Assembly: GCA_963789825.1 (NCBI GenBank)
Contig: CAWBME010000006.1
Span: 682,001 to 746,000, forward strand
Length of the DNA stretch: 64,000 bases
Origin: PFL42 sp963789825
GTDB taxonomy: Bacteria; Chloroflexota; Anaerolineae; Anaerolineales; E44-bin32
Reading direction: 5' to 3'
Position 1 is the stretch's first letter. Each line of letters starts with the position of its first letter. Under the pieces are notes generated by a model. The model saw nothing but the letters and a program-made list of their open reading frames with translations, made no database searches and was not told the origin of the DNA. Position numbers and translations under genes: made by a program. This document shows positions 46,433-55,855 of this stretch, piece after piece.

Positions 46433-49120
46433 TCAAGGAGAGCGGCGACTCCTGACGGCCTCGAGCATCCACCGGCCGGCCTGCTCGACGGATTGCAGGT
46501 CGGATTCTTCCAGCACGACCACCACCACGGGCGCGGTCGCGTCGCCAGCCCGCGCCAGGTACCACGCCACTTGATCCCCTTGCGCGCCGACCACCGCCGT
46601 TGCGGAGAACGAAGGATACTCTTCCCCGGGCTTCGTCAGCGCGCCGGAAATCGCTTGCGCTGTCGCCTGGTCATAGACCGACTTGCTCTTCTGCCAGCGC
46701 AGGCCAGTCACGCCAGTCGTCCGAGGGGCCCGATACGGCGTCCACGATCTGGATGGAGGGCAGCCTCCCGCCGCTAGCAGCCGCCCAGGCGCGTGCCATC
46801 GTCAGCGGGGCGAGTGTCAGCGAACCCTGGCCAACCGCCAGCGCTTCGGCCGGTTCCGGCGCCACGCCCTCGCCGCCAGCAGTCCGACTTGCCAACCCAA
46901 GGTCCAAGGCCGCAGCCGCCGCCTGGAGCCCTGCCCCGCCGATCTGACGTCCCAGCGCCGCAAGCGGGGTCGGGCAAGCGGCTCGCAGGGCATCGCCCAA
47001 GGTCGACCCTGCCGGCCGTCGTGCGCAGGTGAGAGCTGAACCCGTTGAGCGGAAGGGGCGCAGCGACATCGGGTTGAGCTTGATCCAGCGTCGCCTGCCC
47101 CTTGTCCAGGGCCCAGGCGACGAGCCAGGGGGCGATCGCCAGGCCGGGCTGATACGACGACTGCACCGCACGGTTGAGCAGCGGCGCGCCGGGGTCAGCG
47201 ATCAGGTCGGCCCAGTCGGCTTCCAGCGTTGCCGGGTCGAAAGTGGGAGATGAGGCCTGGGCCAGGACGTCGCCGCTGATCGGATCCAGCACGACGATCG
47301 CCCCGCGCGACCCCTCCAGCGCCGCCGCAGCCTCAGCCTGCAGCTCGACATCAAGCGTGAGCCGCACATCGGCGCCCGAGGGAGGATAGCCATACAGCAG
47401 TTGGTTGAGCGCCAGCTGCAGGAAGGGCGCGCCGCTCTCGCCGCGCAAGACGGCGTCCATCGATTGCTCGATCCCCATCAGGCCGTAGACTGGCGAGTCG
47501 TAGCCGACGACGGCCCCGGCCACCGGCGCGGGATAGCGGCGCTCGAAGGCGCCGGGCATCCCCACCGAACTCGGCCAGAACGACTCCATTCCGATCGAGG
47601 ATACGCCCGCGCTGCGAGTAGCGCTCATCCGCCACACGGCGCAGGTTGTCTGTGCGGCTGAGGATAGCCGGGGCGCGCACGACCATCCAGTAGACCGAAG
47701 CAGCGGCCAACAGCAGGAAGGCGGCCTGGAAACCGATGAATACCGTCTCGAATGCGGGCTGAGGCTGCGGCGGCCCATCCCCGCTGTCCGAGAGGATCAG
47801 CAGCAGCCCCAGGGACAGGAAGCTGGAGAGCAGGGAGGTTCCGCCATAGGAGACGAACGGCAGCGTGATCCCAGTCAGCGGGAGCAGGCGCAGCACACCG
47901 GCCAAGATGAATATCGTCTGCAGGCCAAGGTTGACGGCCAGCCCTCCCGCCAGCAACTGCCGGAAGGGGTCGGAGCCGTTGACACCGATGCGCAGGCCGC
48001 GCCCGACCAGGACGGCCAGCAAGGCCAGCAGAGGCAGCGCCCCGGCCAGTCCCCACTCCTCGCCGATTGAGACGAAGATGAAATCCGAATGTGCCACCGG
48101 AACAAACCCCGGCGATCCAAGACCCGGGCCGCTTCCGAGCGCGCCGCCGGACGCCAGCGCGATCAACGCCTGTACGATTTGATACGAACCGCCTAGCGGA
48201 TCTTGCCAGGGATTGACCCACGCCAACAGGCGCGCCTGGACCACGCTCGAGGCCAACGCAGCTGCCCCGGCGGCGGCGACGCCGAGCAGCGCACTGACCA
48301 GGATAACTTCCCAGCGACCGGAGGCCAGGTACAGCAGCGCGGTCAGCAGCGCCAGCAGCACCATGCCGCTCCCTAGATCACGCTGCGCCAGCACAATGAG
48401 CGTAGATGCCCCCCAGACCACGAGCAAGGGGATCGTCGTGGCGATGAGCGATGGTCGATCGCGGCGCCAGCCGAACTGCACGCGGTCGGACAGATAGGAG
48501 GCGAAGAAGACAACCAATAGCAGCCGCAGGATCTCCGACGGCTGGAAGAACACGCCACAGCAACCGAGCCACAGCCTTGGAGACCCGCCCGACGGATGGG
48601 TGCCCAATACCAGGGTCATCCCGGTCAGCAGCAGGCCCAGGGCGAGCCACAGGTAGCGGTAGGAGCGCAGCCAATCCAGGCGCCGCGGCGTGAAGGCCAG
48701 GCCGAGCATAGCCAGCGTCGAGACGCCCAGCCAGGCCAGCTGCCGCAGGCCGAAGCCGGGGGTTAGCCGCCAGATCAGCAGCACCCCCCAACCCGCAAGC
48801 AGCATCCCTACGGGGAAGAGCAGCGGATCATGCCGGGGGAGTCGGCGACGCAGCACACCCCGACCCAACAGCGCTGCCACCAGCCACAGCGGCACCACCA
48901 GCCAGTGTGTGAACCCGGCGTCGGCGGGGGCGCCTCCAGGTCTGACCATCGGCGCAACGGTCAGGGCCAGGCAGGTCAGCCCCAGGAACGCGCAGGCCAG
49001 CCCCAGCAAGATGAGCTCAACTCGCTCCGCCGAGCGCGGCGGACCTAGCAGGCTGCCGAGAAGACACCGTGTGCTCGTCCAACCCTCTCCCCTTACCCCT
49101 CCCCCTGCATGAGCTGACAT
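46433..49120 (-). CDS. SEDS (FtsW/RodA) protein fused to catalytically dead PBP domain (three frameshifts)
   Basis: About 894 residues after repair. The first 430 are a SEDS glycosyltransferase with about ten membrane spans and the conserved blocks QPSEILRLLLVVFFASYLSD, QRDLGSGMVLL, AHSDFIFVSIGEEWGLAG (putative catalytic Asp) and FVSYGGTSLLSSFLSLGLL. Without a stop the frame runs through another span into a class B PBP start (SQRGRILDRNGVVLAEF) and a transpeptidase-like fold (GAIVVLDPISGDVLAQASSP, GQGSLTLAPLTMARAWAAAS). All three active-site motifs are lost: YQPGLAIAPW replaces the SxxK site, RAACPTPLAALG the SxN site and FSATAVVG the KTG site. Extra bases near 47562, 47037 and 46679 break the PBP half. 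The only ATG, at 49120, lies in a repeat element. Confidence 0.8.
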
Positions 49121-49308
49121 CCCCGGATCACACAAGTCCCGCAGGGGAAGGGGTGGATATTCATCGGGGGTGGGGGGAGCGTAGCTCCCCCCACCCCTCG
49201 AGATCTTGTTCCCCCTCTTCGCCACGGTTCACGCCGTACCCGTGCGCCGTGCGCGGAGAGGGGGTCAGGGGGTGAGGCTGGAAGCACGTTCTTCAGCAGG
49301 CTCCTAGG
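49043..49308 (-). mobile_element. MITE-like repeat element, copy 2
   Basis: A 266-base element related to copy 1 at 43310-43525, in opposite orientation. Its ends are CCTAGCAGGCTGC (49043) and GCAGGCTCCTAGG (to 49308), which are imperfect inverted repeats. It has an extra internal palindrome around 49170-49197 (GGGTGGGGGGAGC with GCTCCCCCCACCC) not present in copy 1. It separates mtnP from the SEDS-PBP gene: the mtnP stop TAG lies in the right-hand inverted repeat and the first codons of the SEDS frame lie inside the element. Confidence 0.75.
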
Positions 49309-50176
49309 GGAAATAGCGACCAACGATCGGCCTCAGTCGTGCCAGGGTCTCCTGAGGGACGGACTCCCGCCGCGTGATGAATGCCTCCCGCAGTGCATCC
49401 GGGCACGAGCAGCTTCGCTCGCCGGCAAGCGAGCGCGTGAGCTCGACCAAGCAAGCCTGCGCCAGGCGGGTGTTGGCATTGAGTGTGTCCAGCACCATCT
49501 CCACGCTGACCGGAGTCTCCTCGAGATGCCAGACATCGTAGTCGGTGACGTGCGCCATCACCGCATAGCACAGCTCGGCTTCCCGGGCCAGGAAGGCCTC
49601 CGGCGCGGTGGTCATGCCGACGATCGACATCCCCCAAGAGCGGAAGGTGTTGGACTCTGCCCGGGTCGAGAAGCGCGGCCCCTCGATGGTGATGCTGGTG
49701 CCGCCGACGTGCACTCGGGCGCCGGCGCGGCTCGAGCTTTCCGCCAGGCGTCGGCTGAGATCAGGGCAGAAAGGCTCAGGCGCGCTGACGTGCGCCACGA
49801 GTCCTTCTCCAAAGAACGAACGCTGGCGCTTGTGCGTCCAGTCGAAGAGCTGATCGGGGATCACCAGGTCGCCGGGGGCAAAATCGATCCGCAATGAACC
49901 GACGGCGCTGATCGAGACCACCCGGTCCACGCCCAGCATCTTGAAGGCCGCCAGGTTGGCACGGTAGTTGACCTCGCTCGGAAGGATGACGTGGCCGACG
50001 CCGTGCCGGGCGAGGAAGGCGACCCGCACACCGGCAAGTTGCCCGGTGATCACCGGCGAGCTCGGCGGGCCAAAAGGGGTGTCCAGTTCCAGCCGAGAGT
50101 CGATCGTCAAGTCCTCCATCTCGTAGATGCCGGTGCCGCCGATCACCCCCAGCACGGGTTGGTCGCTTCCGATCAC
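49304..50176 (-). CDS. mtnP: S-methyl-5'-thioadenosine phosphorylase
   Basis: A 290-residue purine nucleoside phosphorylase of the MTAP group, which splits methylthioadenosine to adenine and methylthioribose 1-phosphate in methionine salvage. Blocks: LGVIGGTGIYEMEDL, FLARHGVGHVILPSEVNYRA, VVSISAVGSLR, GTSITIEGPRFSTRAES, NTFRSWGMSIVGMTTAPEAF, MAHVTDYDVWH. The GTG at 50174-50176 was chosen because GGGGAGG precedes it and it fits the family start. It overlaps nothing upstream but sits 13 bases after the FHA gene. Its last codons GRYFP and stop TAG run into the inverted repeat of the adjacent element. Confidence 0.93.
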   Translation of the reverse strand: MIGSDQPVLGVIGGTGIYEMEDLTIDSRLELDTPFGPPSSPVITGQLAGVRVAFLARHGVGHVILPSEVNYRANLAAFKMLGVDRVVSISAVGSLRIDFAPGDLVIPDQLFDWTHKRQRSFFGEGLVAHVSAPEPFCPDLSRRLAESSSRAGARVHVGGTSITIEGPRFSTRAESNTFRSWGMSIVGMTTAPEAFLAREAELCYAVMAHVTDYDVWHLEETPVSVEMVLDTLNANTRLAQACLVELTRSLAGERSCSCPDALREAFITRRESVPQETLARLRPIVGRYFP

Positions 50177-50189
50177 GGATGCCTCCCCT

Positions 50190-50708
50190 TCATGCTTCGG
50201 CCGCCGGGCCGGAAGCGTCCTGCGCGCCTGCGGCTGGCGCCGTGACGGGCTCAGGGCCCTCCCCCGCCGGCTCGCCTGGACGCTCCAGACCCCCGGCCAT
50301 GAGCCGGAATTCGACGCTGCCGAACTGGAGCCGATCGCCATAGATGATGGGCAGCGGCTCGCTCACTTCCAGCCCGTTGAGGCGCGTGCCGTTGCGTGAG
50401 CCGAGGTCCTCGAGCAGCCAGCGCCCCGACCCGAAGGAAAGGCGGGCATGGTAGGAGGAGACCGACGGGTGGTCCAGCGTGATCGAGTTGCCGGGCGCCC
50501 GCCCAACGCTGTTCATGCCTGCCAGCGCAAACGAGGCTTGATTCTCCGTTGGGAGTTCGGGCACCAGGCAGGCCATCGGCAGCGCGGCGCCGGCTGGATG
50601 CATCGGGCGCAGGCCTCTTCGAAGTTCCACCAGGATCACGATCAGAATCGCCAGCAGCAAGGCTGCCAGCGTCAGTCGAACCAGTAGGAAGGCTGCGGCT
50701 GTGGTCAT
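50190..50708 (-). CDS. membrane-anchored FHA domain protein (FhaB-like)
   Basis: A 172-residue protein with one N-terminal membrane segment (FLLVRLTLAALLLAILIVIL) and a forkhead-associated domain at about residues 65-140 (SVGRAPGNSITLDHPSVSSY, HARL, LEDLGSRNGTRLNG), ending in an Ala/Pro-rich tail. FHA domains bind phosphothreonine. The layout matches actinobacterial FhaB/FipA. It overlaps the preceding FHA gene by ATGA and is followed by mtnP, then the SEDS-PBP gene. Confidence 0.88.
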   Translation of the reverse strand: MTTAAAFLLVRLTLAALLLAILIVILVELRRGLRPMHPAGAALPMACLVPELPTENQASFALAGMNSVGRAPGNSITLDHPSVSSYHARLSFGSGRWLLEDLGSRNGTRLNGLEVSEPLPIIYGDRLQFGSVEFRLMAGGLERPGEPAGEGPEPVTAPAAGAQDASGPAAEA

Positions 50709-51514
50709 CCGTCTTCCGCCGGCAAGGCCGGAATGTCCTGCGAGTCCTCGTTGACGGAGCGGACCTGCGGGGTGAAATCTGCCGTCGAGCCACCCCCCTC
50801 CCCGGGGTCCTCACCGTACACGAGTGTGAACCGGCCGATCGTAATGACATCCCCCGAATGCAGCAGGCATTCGCCGACCAGCCGCCCGTTCACCCGGCAG
50901 CCGCTTCCCGAGCCCAGATCAAAGAGCACATAGCGGCCGCCGCGGGCGCGTATCTGCGCATGGGCGCGCGAGACATCCGGCCCGTCGAGGCAGATGGCGT
51001 TCTCCAGCTTGCGTCCGATGGACACCACCGGGTGGCGCAGGGACACGTGCCGTTCGCCATCGATGATCACGAACGCTCCCGCCGGCCCCGATGGTACCTG
51101 GAGGCTCTGCACCTGCTCGGTGCGCGTGTCGTCTTTGGACTGGGCCGCATGCCAGGCCACTGCGCGGCACTCGCCTTCCGGAACAGCCGGGTCCGCCACC
51201 ACGCGCAGAGCGACTCCGTCGAGCGGGGCGAATCTCCGATTGCGGGCCGCCTCGAGCACCAGGTCCGCCAGATGTGCTTCCAGTCTGGAGGCTTTGCCTT
51301 CGAGCTGCGACAACGCCTCAGGGTGAAAGGAAACCAGAAAGTGATCGGGGGCGAGGCGCGTGCCGTCCGGCGCCTGGATGGCGCCCTGTTCCAGCGCCTG
51401 GAGCAGTTGGGCCATCACCGCATCCGACGGCTGCCCGGCGCCCAGCCAGCGCGGCAAGTGCAACTCGATGAGCCGTCGAAGGTGCGCTTCCCAGAACGAC
51501 AGCGTGGAGCTCAT
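50705..51514 (-). CDS. DUF3662 and FHA domain protein (FhaA-like, copy 1)
   Basis: A 269-residue protein. The first 130 residues resemble the DUF3662 domain of actinobacterial FhaA (LRRLIELHLPRWLGAGQPSD, APDHFLVSFHPEALSQLEG). The C-terminal FHA domain has VVSIGRKLENAICLDGPDVS, RAHAQIRARG and LFDLGSGSGCRVNGRLV. Here GSGSGCRVNG replaces the common GSxNGT, so phosphothreonine affinity may be altered. It overlaps the FhaB-like gene by ATGA and lies 57 bases after a second FhaA-like gene. Confidence 0.85.
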   Translation of the reverse strand: MSSTLSFWEAHLRRLIELHLPRWLGAGQPSDAVMAQLLQALEQGAIQAPDGTRLAPDHFLVSFHPEALSQLEGKASRLEAHLADLVLEAARNRRFAPLDGVALRVVADPAVPEGECRAVAWHAAQSKDDTRTEQVQSLQVPSGPAGAFVIIDGERHVSLRHPVVSIGRKLENAICLDGPDVSRAHAQIRARGGRYVLFDLGSGSGCRVNGRLVGECLLHSGDVITIGRFTLVYGEDPGEGGGSTADFTPQVRSVNEDSQDIPALPAEDG

Positions 51515-51571
51515 GCGGGCATTATACGTTCGGATGAAGGCGCCGGGCTGCAGCTCGCGGCAGGTCCGAGG

Positions 51572-52426
51572 CTACTTGCCGGAATGCTTCTTCAGCTTCG
51601 TCGTGCGCTTGACCAAGTCGGTCGGGATGTGCAGGTCGAGGGGGGTGATCGTGTTGCGGTCCATGCGCGGCTTGGAGGGGGCCTTGTAAGGGGGCGTGAA
51701 GTCGGGAGGGCCAGCCGGGTCCTCGCCGTAGATCAAGTCGACGTTGGCCAGGGCAATCACATCCCCGGGCTCGAGGGTCTTCTCGCGCACCAGCTGGCCG
51801 TTGACGCGCGTGCCGGTGGTCGAGTCCATATCGAAGACGACATAGCGCCCGTCTCGGACGCGCAGTTGTGCGTGACGACGCGACACGTGCGGGTCCCCGA
51901 GCAGCAGGTCGTTGTCTGGGCTCCGCCCGATTGCGATCAGCGCCTTCTTCAGCGGGAAGTGACGCCTGCCTTCCACGACCAGGAAGGCCCCGGTCGGGAT
52001 CTGCTCTTGGCCGGCCGGCTCCGGATTGATGGCCTCGGAGAGCTGCAGTGGATCGCGGCTGTGCCAGGTGATCAGCCGGACGGTCCGTTCCGGCAGCGTC
52101 GGATCGGTGGCGATCGTTATGTGGGGCGACCGCAGCAGAACGAAGTCACAGGCTTGCAGCGCCTCGGCCAGAGCGGATGAGAGCTCCTCCTGCACGGGGC
52201 CCAAGGCCCTCTCGGCCTGCGCCAGATCCTTCGACGAAAGGCTGAGAGTGTACTGGTCGGGCGCGTAGCGCTTGCCCTGCGGGTCGGTGCGCGAGGCACC
52301 CCGCACCTCGTCGGCGAATTGGCGCGCCAAGTCGGCGGCGGAGAGGCGGGCACCAGTCAGTCGCGGCAGAATCGCCTCGAGACGAGGCTGCAAGTGAGCC
52401 TGAATTCGCGAAATGGTCTCAGCCAT
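51572..52426 (-). CDS. DUF3662 and FHA domain protein (FhaA-like, copy 2)
   Basis: A 284-residue paralogue of the next gene, with an N-terminal DUF3662-like domain (LQPRLEAILPRLTGARLSAA, YAPDQYTLSLSSKDLAQAER) and a C-terminal FHA domain (LIAIGRSPDNDLLLGDPHVS, RRHAQLRVRDGRYVVFDMDS, TTGTRVNGQL). The C-terminal tail is basic (VKRTTKLKKHSGK). In Actinobacteria FhaA binds the pseudokinase MviN and is encoded with rodA, pbpA and pknA/B. Here no kinase or phosphatase gene is adjacent. It heads the FHA-FHA-FHA-mtnP-SEDS cluster and is divergent from archease. Confidence 0.87.
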   Translation of the reverse strand: MAETISRIQAHLQPRLEAILPRLTGARLSAADLARQFADEVRGASRTDPQGKRYAPDQYTLSLSSKDLAQAERALGPVQEELSSALAEALQACDFVLLRSPHITIATDPTLPERTVRLITWHSRDPLQLSEAINPEPAGQEQIPTGAFLVVEGRRHFPLKKALIAIGRSPDNDLLLGDPHVSRRHAQLRVRDGRYVVFDMDSTTGTRVNGQLVREKTLEPGDVIALANVDLIYGEDPAGPPDFTPPYKAPSKPRMDRNTITPLDLHIPTDLVKRTTKLKKHSGK

Positions 52427-52437
52427 TGAGTTCCCGG

Positions 52438-52443
52438 ATTATA
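52438..52443 (-). promoter_or_regulatory. -10 box of the FHA cluster
   Basis: A perfect TATAAT on the minus strand, 11 bases before the ATG of the first FHA gene, so the untranslated leader would be only about five bases. No clear -35 box is seen. Confidence 0.5.
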
Positions 52444-52480
52444 CGACCTGCCCGATGCCTCCGGCCATGGGAGCTTCGGC

Positions 52481-52492
52481 TATACTGCCTGC
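52481..52492 (+). promoter_or_regulatory. leaderless-type -10 box (TATACT) before archease
   Basis: TATACT at 52481-52486 is followed by exactly six bases and the GTG at 52493, with no Shine-Dalgarno sequence. The transcript would start at or next to the start codon. Confidence 0.55.
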
Positions 52493-52903
52493 GTGGCCAT
52501 CGAACCCTACCGCGAGCTCGATCACACTGCGGATCTGGCGCTCAAAGCCCAGGGGCGCGATCTGGCTGAGCTATTCCGCAACGCCGCCGACGGGATGATC
52601 GCCATCGCCGGCTATGAGCCCGAGGAGGGTCCGCGCTTCCCGCGCCGTCTGCGACTCTCAGCGCCGGACAGCGAGACGCTCCTGGTCACCTGGCTCGAGG
52701 AGATTCTCTCACAGGCCGAAGCCGAACGCACCCTACTGCAGGACTACACCTTGCGAGTGAAAGACGGGACCGTGCTTGAACTCGAGGCGGTTGCCCTTCC
52801 CATACGCCGCATCGCCAAGGAGATCAAAGCGGTGACCTTCCACGAGTTGGCGATCCGTCCCGCCGAGGGCGGGCTCGAAGCGACCATCGTCTTCGACGTC
52901 TGA
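52493..52903 (+). CDS. archease
   Basis: A 136-residue archease, the small cofactor that activates the RNA ligase RtcB by helping its guanylylation and multiple turnover. The family pattern is clear: YRELDHTADLALKAQGRDLA, ELFRNAADGMIAIAG, LLVTWLEEILSQAEAERTLL, EIKAVTFHELAIRPAEGG, and the C-terminal FDV with metal-binding Asp. The GTG at 52493 fits the family start. rtcB follows 14 bases later, so the two act together. Confidence 0.92.
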   Translation: MAIEPYRELDHTADLALKAQGRDLAELFRNAADGMIAIAGYEPEEGPRFPRRLRLSAPDSETLLVTWLEEILSQAEAERTLLQDYTLRVKDGTVLELEAVALPIRRIAKEIKAVTFHELAIRPAEGGLEATIVFDV

Positions 52904-52917
52904 GAGAGCCGGCAAGT

Positions 52918-54369
<1,452 letters not shown>

Positions 54370-54428
54370 CGAGGCACCGCAGAGCGCTGCGCCGTTCCCC
54401 TCGCCTTGCTTGCGGCGTTGTCCACCGT

Positions 54429-54456
54429 GGCACCCAACCTCCAGGCGGAGGGTGCC
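54429..54456. terminator. weak hairpin between rtcB and tyrS
   Basis: GGCACCC at 54429-54435 pairs with GGGTGCC at 54450-54456, with a large loop. It lies between two convergent genes, so it could end either transcript, but no T-tract follows. Confidence 0.35.
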
Positions 54457-54468
54457 GACTGCCCGGCA

Positions 54469-55704
54469 CTAGCCTGGCGGCAGCAAGCGAACGAAGCGGC
54501 GCTTGCCCACACGCAGGACCGAAGGCTGCAGGACCTCAAGCGGCGCCGTTGCGTCTTCCAGCACCTGATCGTCGAGACGAACCGCGCGCTGATCGATCAG
54601 CCGACGGGCTTCACTGCGCGTCGAAGCGGTGCCGGCCTCGACCAGAAGGTCAACCAACGCCAGCCCCGGCCGCAGCTGGAACCCGGCCATCTCTTCCGGC
54701 GCCTGCTGCTCCTGGAAGACGCGCCGGAAGGCCTGCTCGGCTGGCTCGGAGGCCTGCTCGCCGTAGTTGATGGCGACGATCTCGCGGGCCAGGCGCATCT
54801 TCAGATCCCGTGGATGCAGCCTCCCGACAGATAGCTCCTGCTCTGCGGAGGCGATCTCCGTCGGTTCCCAGCGCGTCAGCAGGCGGGCATACGAAGGCAT
54901 CGCCGCATCGGGGATGCTCATCACCTTGCCGTACATGTCCTCGGCGGTGGTGTTGAGCGGGATGTGGTTACCCAACGACTTGCTCATCTTGATCACGCCG
55001 TCGGTCCCCGGAAGAATCCCGAGAATGATCCCGATATTCGGCCGTTCTCCCAGGAACTCCATCACCTTGCGGGCCGCAGTGAGGATGTTGAACAGCTGAT
55101 CCGAGCCTCCGACCTGCACGTCCGCCCGCAGGGCGTAGGCATCATAGCCCTGCATCAGCACATAGAAGGTCTCGTGCAGGTAGATCGGATCGCCGGCCTC
55201 CCAGCGTTGGCGGAAATTGTCCCGCCCGAGGAACTGCTGCAACGTGAAGTTGGAGGCCAGCCGGATCAGGTCGGCGAAGTTCAGGCCGGACAGCCAGCTG
55301 TCGTTGTATTCGATCCGCGTGGCTTGCGGGTCAAGGATCTTGAAGGCCTGTCGGGCGTAGGTCTCGGCATTATGCGCCGTCTGCTCTGGCGTGAGCTGCG
55401 GGCGCAGCTTGTCCTTGTCGGACGGGTCACCGATCAACGAAGTGAAGCGTCCAACCAGGAAGATCACTTCGTGTCCAAGTTCCTGGAACTGGCGCAGCTT
55501 GCGCATTGGCACGGTGTGCCCGAGATGCAGGTCGCTGGTGCGAGGATCGAAGCCGCAGTACACGCGCAGGGGGCGCCCCTCGGTCTGGGCGAGCTGCAGG
55601 CGCTGCTTCAGCTCAGCGGCCATCGCCTGCTTCAGGCTCTCGTCACCGTACTCGCTTCCCTGCATGAGCAGGTCAACCTGCTCCTGGATACCCAGGGGAC
55701 GCAT
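54469..55704 (-). CDS. tyrS: tyrosyl-tRNA synthetase
   Basis: A 411-residue class I aminoacyl-tRNA synthetase that charges tRNA-Tyr. The HIGH motif appears as DLHLGHTVPMRKLRQF and the KMSKS motif as GVIKMSKSLGNHIPL. Other blocks are LRVYCGFDPRTSDL, VGRFTSLIGDPSDKDK and QVGGSDQLFNILTA. The C-terminal S4-like domain (LVDLLVEAGTASTRSEARRL, DDQVLEDATAPL) binds tRNA. The ATG at 55702-55704 has CGGAGGC upstream. It is divergent from alaS, with a TATAAT box at 55779-55784 on the minus strand. Confidence 0.95.
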   Translation of the reverse strand: MRPLGIQEQVDLLMQGSEYGDESLKQAMAAELKQRLQLAQTEGRPLRVYCGFDPRTSDLHLGHTVPMRKLRQFQELGHEVIFLVGRFTSLIGDPSDKDKLRPQLTPEQTAHNAETYARQAFKILDPQATRIEYNDSWLSGLNFADLIRLASNFTLQQFLGRDNFRQRWEAGDPIYLHETFYVLMQGYDAYALRADVQVGGSDQLFNILTAARKVMEFLGERPNIGIILGILPGTDGVIKMSKSLGNHIPLNTTAEDMYGKVMSIPDAAMPSYARLLTRWEPTEIASAEQELSVGRLHPRDLKMRLAREIVAINYGEQASEPAEQAFRRVFQEQQAPEEMAGFQLRPGLALVDLLVEAGTASTRSEARRLIDQRAVRLDDQVLEDATAPLEVLQPSVLRVGKRRFVRLLPPG

Positions 55705-55778
55705 CGTTGCCTCCGTTGGCGGCGCAGCTCGACTCCGTCCAATGGCCCGGCGCAGGCGGCCGGTGGGCGGATAGGCGG

Positions 55779-55784
55779 ATTATA
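55779..55784 (-). promoter_or_regulatory. tyrS -10 box
   Basis: A perfect TATAAT on the minus strand about 75 bases before the tyrS ATG. The leader of about 67 bases shows no obvious T-box features. The -35 box is unclear. Confidence 0.45.
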
Positions 55785-55855
55785 CGCCGGGCGCGCCGGT
55801 TCCTCGGGCGGGGGCGGTGCAGGCGTAGTATCATTCCGTGATTAACGGAGGCTGG

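Noticed and set aside
44854..46455. 533-codon plus-strand open frame opposite ffh
   Set aside because: Antisense to a fully conserved Ffh; no recognisable motifs.
54370..54468. Small structured RNA between rtcB and tyrS
   Set aside because: Only one weak hairpin is present, with no match to 4.5S RNA, RNase P, tmRNA or 6S RNA features.
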